A stretch of 20,661 bases of DNA from an uncultured Oscillibacter sp. GTDB lineage: Bacteria > Bacillota > Clostridia > Oscillospirales > Oscillospiraceae. Positions 20,413 through 20,661 of the stretch are shown in pieces. Position numbers and translations under genes: made by a program. Below the pieces are notes generated by a model that saw nothing but the letters and a program-made list of their open reading frames with translations, was not told where the DNA came from and did not search any database. Within the stretch, counting starts at the first letter, position 1. The number at the start of each line of letters is the position of its first letter. The DNA lies in the NCBI GenBank assembly GCA_934574045.1, contig CAKTMK010000040.1:1-20661 (forward strand). Direction: 5' to 3'.

Positions 20413-20565
20413 AAGGGCATAATTCAAAGAAGCGCCCTTTTTGACGGAGCAAAACGGAGTAATCTTCCCTCAAAATTTCATACGATCTTTCGGGCGTCTG
20501 TTTGTTGGTTTCGTCGAAGCCATCAAAAAGGCGCCCTTTTTCATTTCCCGACGTCAAAAAGGGCG
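20413..20565 (+). repeat. Alternating inverted repeats (AAAAAGGGCG / CGCCCTTTTT)
   Basis: The 318 bases between the tRNA terminator and the last gene hold no credible gene but several pairing arms. CGCCCTTTTTGACG (20433-20446) is the exact complement of CGTCAAAAAGGGCG (20552-20565). Between them AAAAAGGCGCCCTTTTT (20525-20541) is nearly self-complementary and its right half also pairs with 20556-20565. An AAGGGC arm at 20413-20418 can pair with 20435-20440. These pairings exclude one another, as in an attenuator, or they are remains of repeated terminator-like units. Confidence 0.6.
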
Positions 20566-20587
20566 TCTCTGTCTAATTCATCACCCG

Positions 20588-20624
20588 GCCGGAGCATTTT
20601 TAGGATGCTCCGGCTTATTTTTTT
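20588..20624 (+). terminator. Rho-independent terminator just before the last gene
   Basis: GCCGGAGCAT / ATGCTCCGGC make a 10-bp stem with a 7-base loop, followed by TTATTTTTTT. It ends only 21 bases before the next start codon, so it either closes an upstream transcript or works as an attenuator in the leader of that gene. Confidence 0.8.
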
Positions 20625-20645
20625 GCTTACGAGGAGGACTTCACA

Positions 20646-20661
20646 ATGAACGATCAGAACG
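20646..20661 (+). CDS. Start of an unidentified gene, cut by the window end
   Basis: ATG 20646 follows GAGGAGG (20631-20637) by eight bases and reads MNDQN before the sequence stops. The strong ribosome site supports a real start. Nothing can be said of its product. Confidence 0.6.

Noticed and set aside
20275..20649. 124-codon plus-strand open frame after the tRNA
   Set aside because: It runs through a tRNA terminator, a T-arm-like hairpin and another terminator. WGDSNS in its translation comes from GATTCGAAC in the hairpin, a well-known source of false proteins.

Overview
The window looks like a stretch of chromosome from a GC-rich, endospore-forming member of the Clostridia, most like the Oscillospiraceae group. 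The evidence is a spoIIGA-sigE pair, a Rex repressor, Clostridia-style small cysteine-rich peptides, a UPF0237/UPF0210 pair, strong AAGGAGG ribosome sites and several TTG starts. The taxonomic placement is inference from gene content and style, not from a marker search. Most of the window is dense housekeeping sequence. I see no large mobile element, CRISPR array or defence system.

Layout: (1) 1-2724: the start of a divergent 3-methyladenine DNA glycosylase gene, a DMT-family transporter, then a promoter and a WecG/TagA glycosyltransferase gene overlapping tmk (thymidylate kinase). (2) 2788-6962: a tiny Cys/Gly-rich peptide gene on the minus strand, then mltG overlapping a U32-family gene (probable tRNA hydroxylase TrhP), then a COG2509-type FAD dehydrogenase and a terminator. 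(3) 7079-8832: spoIIGA and sigE, the protease and pro-sigma factor of the early mother-cell sporulation programme. (4) 8797-9430: a gene-free stretch with a possible structured RNA (6S-like) on the minus strand, and a DUF1292 gene. (5) 9550-12374: a class A penicillin-binding protein with a TTG start. (6) 12473-15466: an aspartate-family operon, HTH-ACT regulator - hom - lysC, with an internal start inside lysC that should make a separate beta subunit. (7) 15515-17769: an unknown membrane protein, then the ACT/UPF0237 and UPF0210 pair. (8) 17776-19893, minus strand: rex, an SLH-domain secreted protein and a second Cys/Gly-rich peptide, with a sigma-A promoter and a Rex-like operator in front of rex. 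(9) 19938-20661: a tRNA-Arg(CCG) locus with a 43-bp partial duplication and tandem 11-bp repeats like integrase arm sites, then about 390 bases of hairpin-rich DNA ahead of a gene that runs off the end.

The most interesting items are the two paralogous Cys/Gly-rich membrane micropeptides (one with a sigma-K-like promoter), the split tRNA-Arg locus that looks like an integration scar, the alternating inverted repeats before the last gene, the internal lysC start, and homoserine dehydrogenase with a shrunken ACT domain next to a free-standing ACT protein. None is proven to be a new system.
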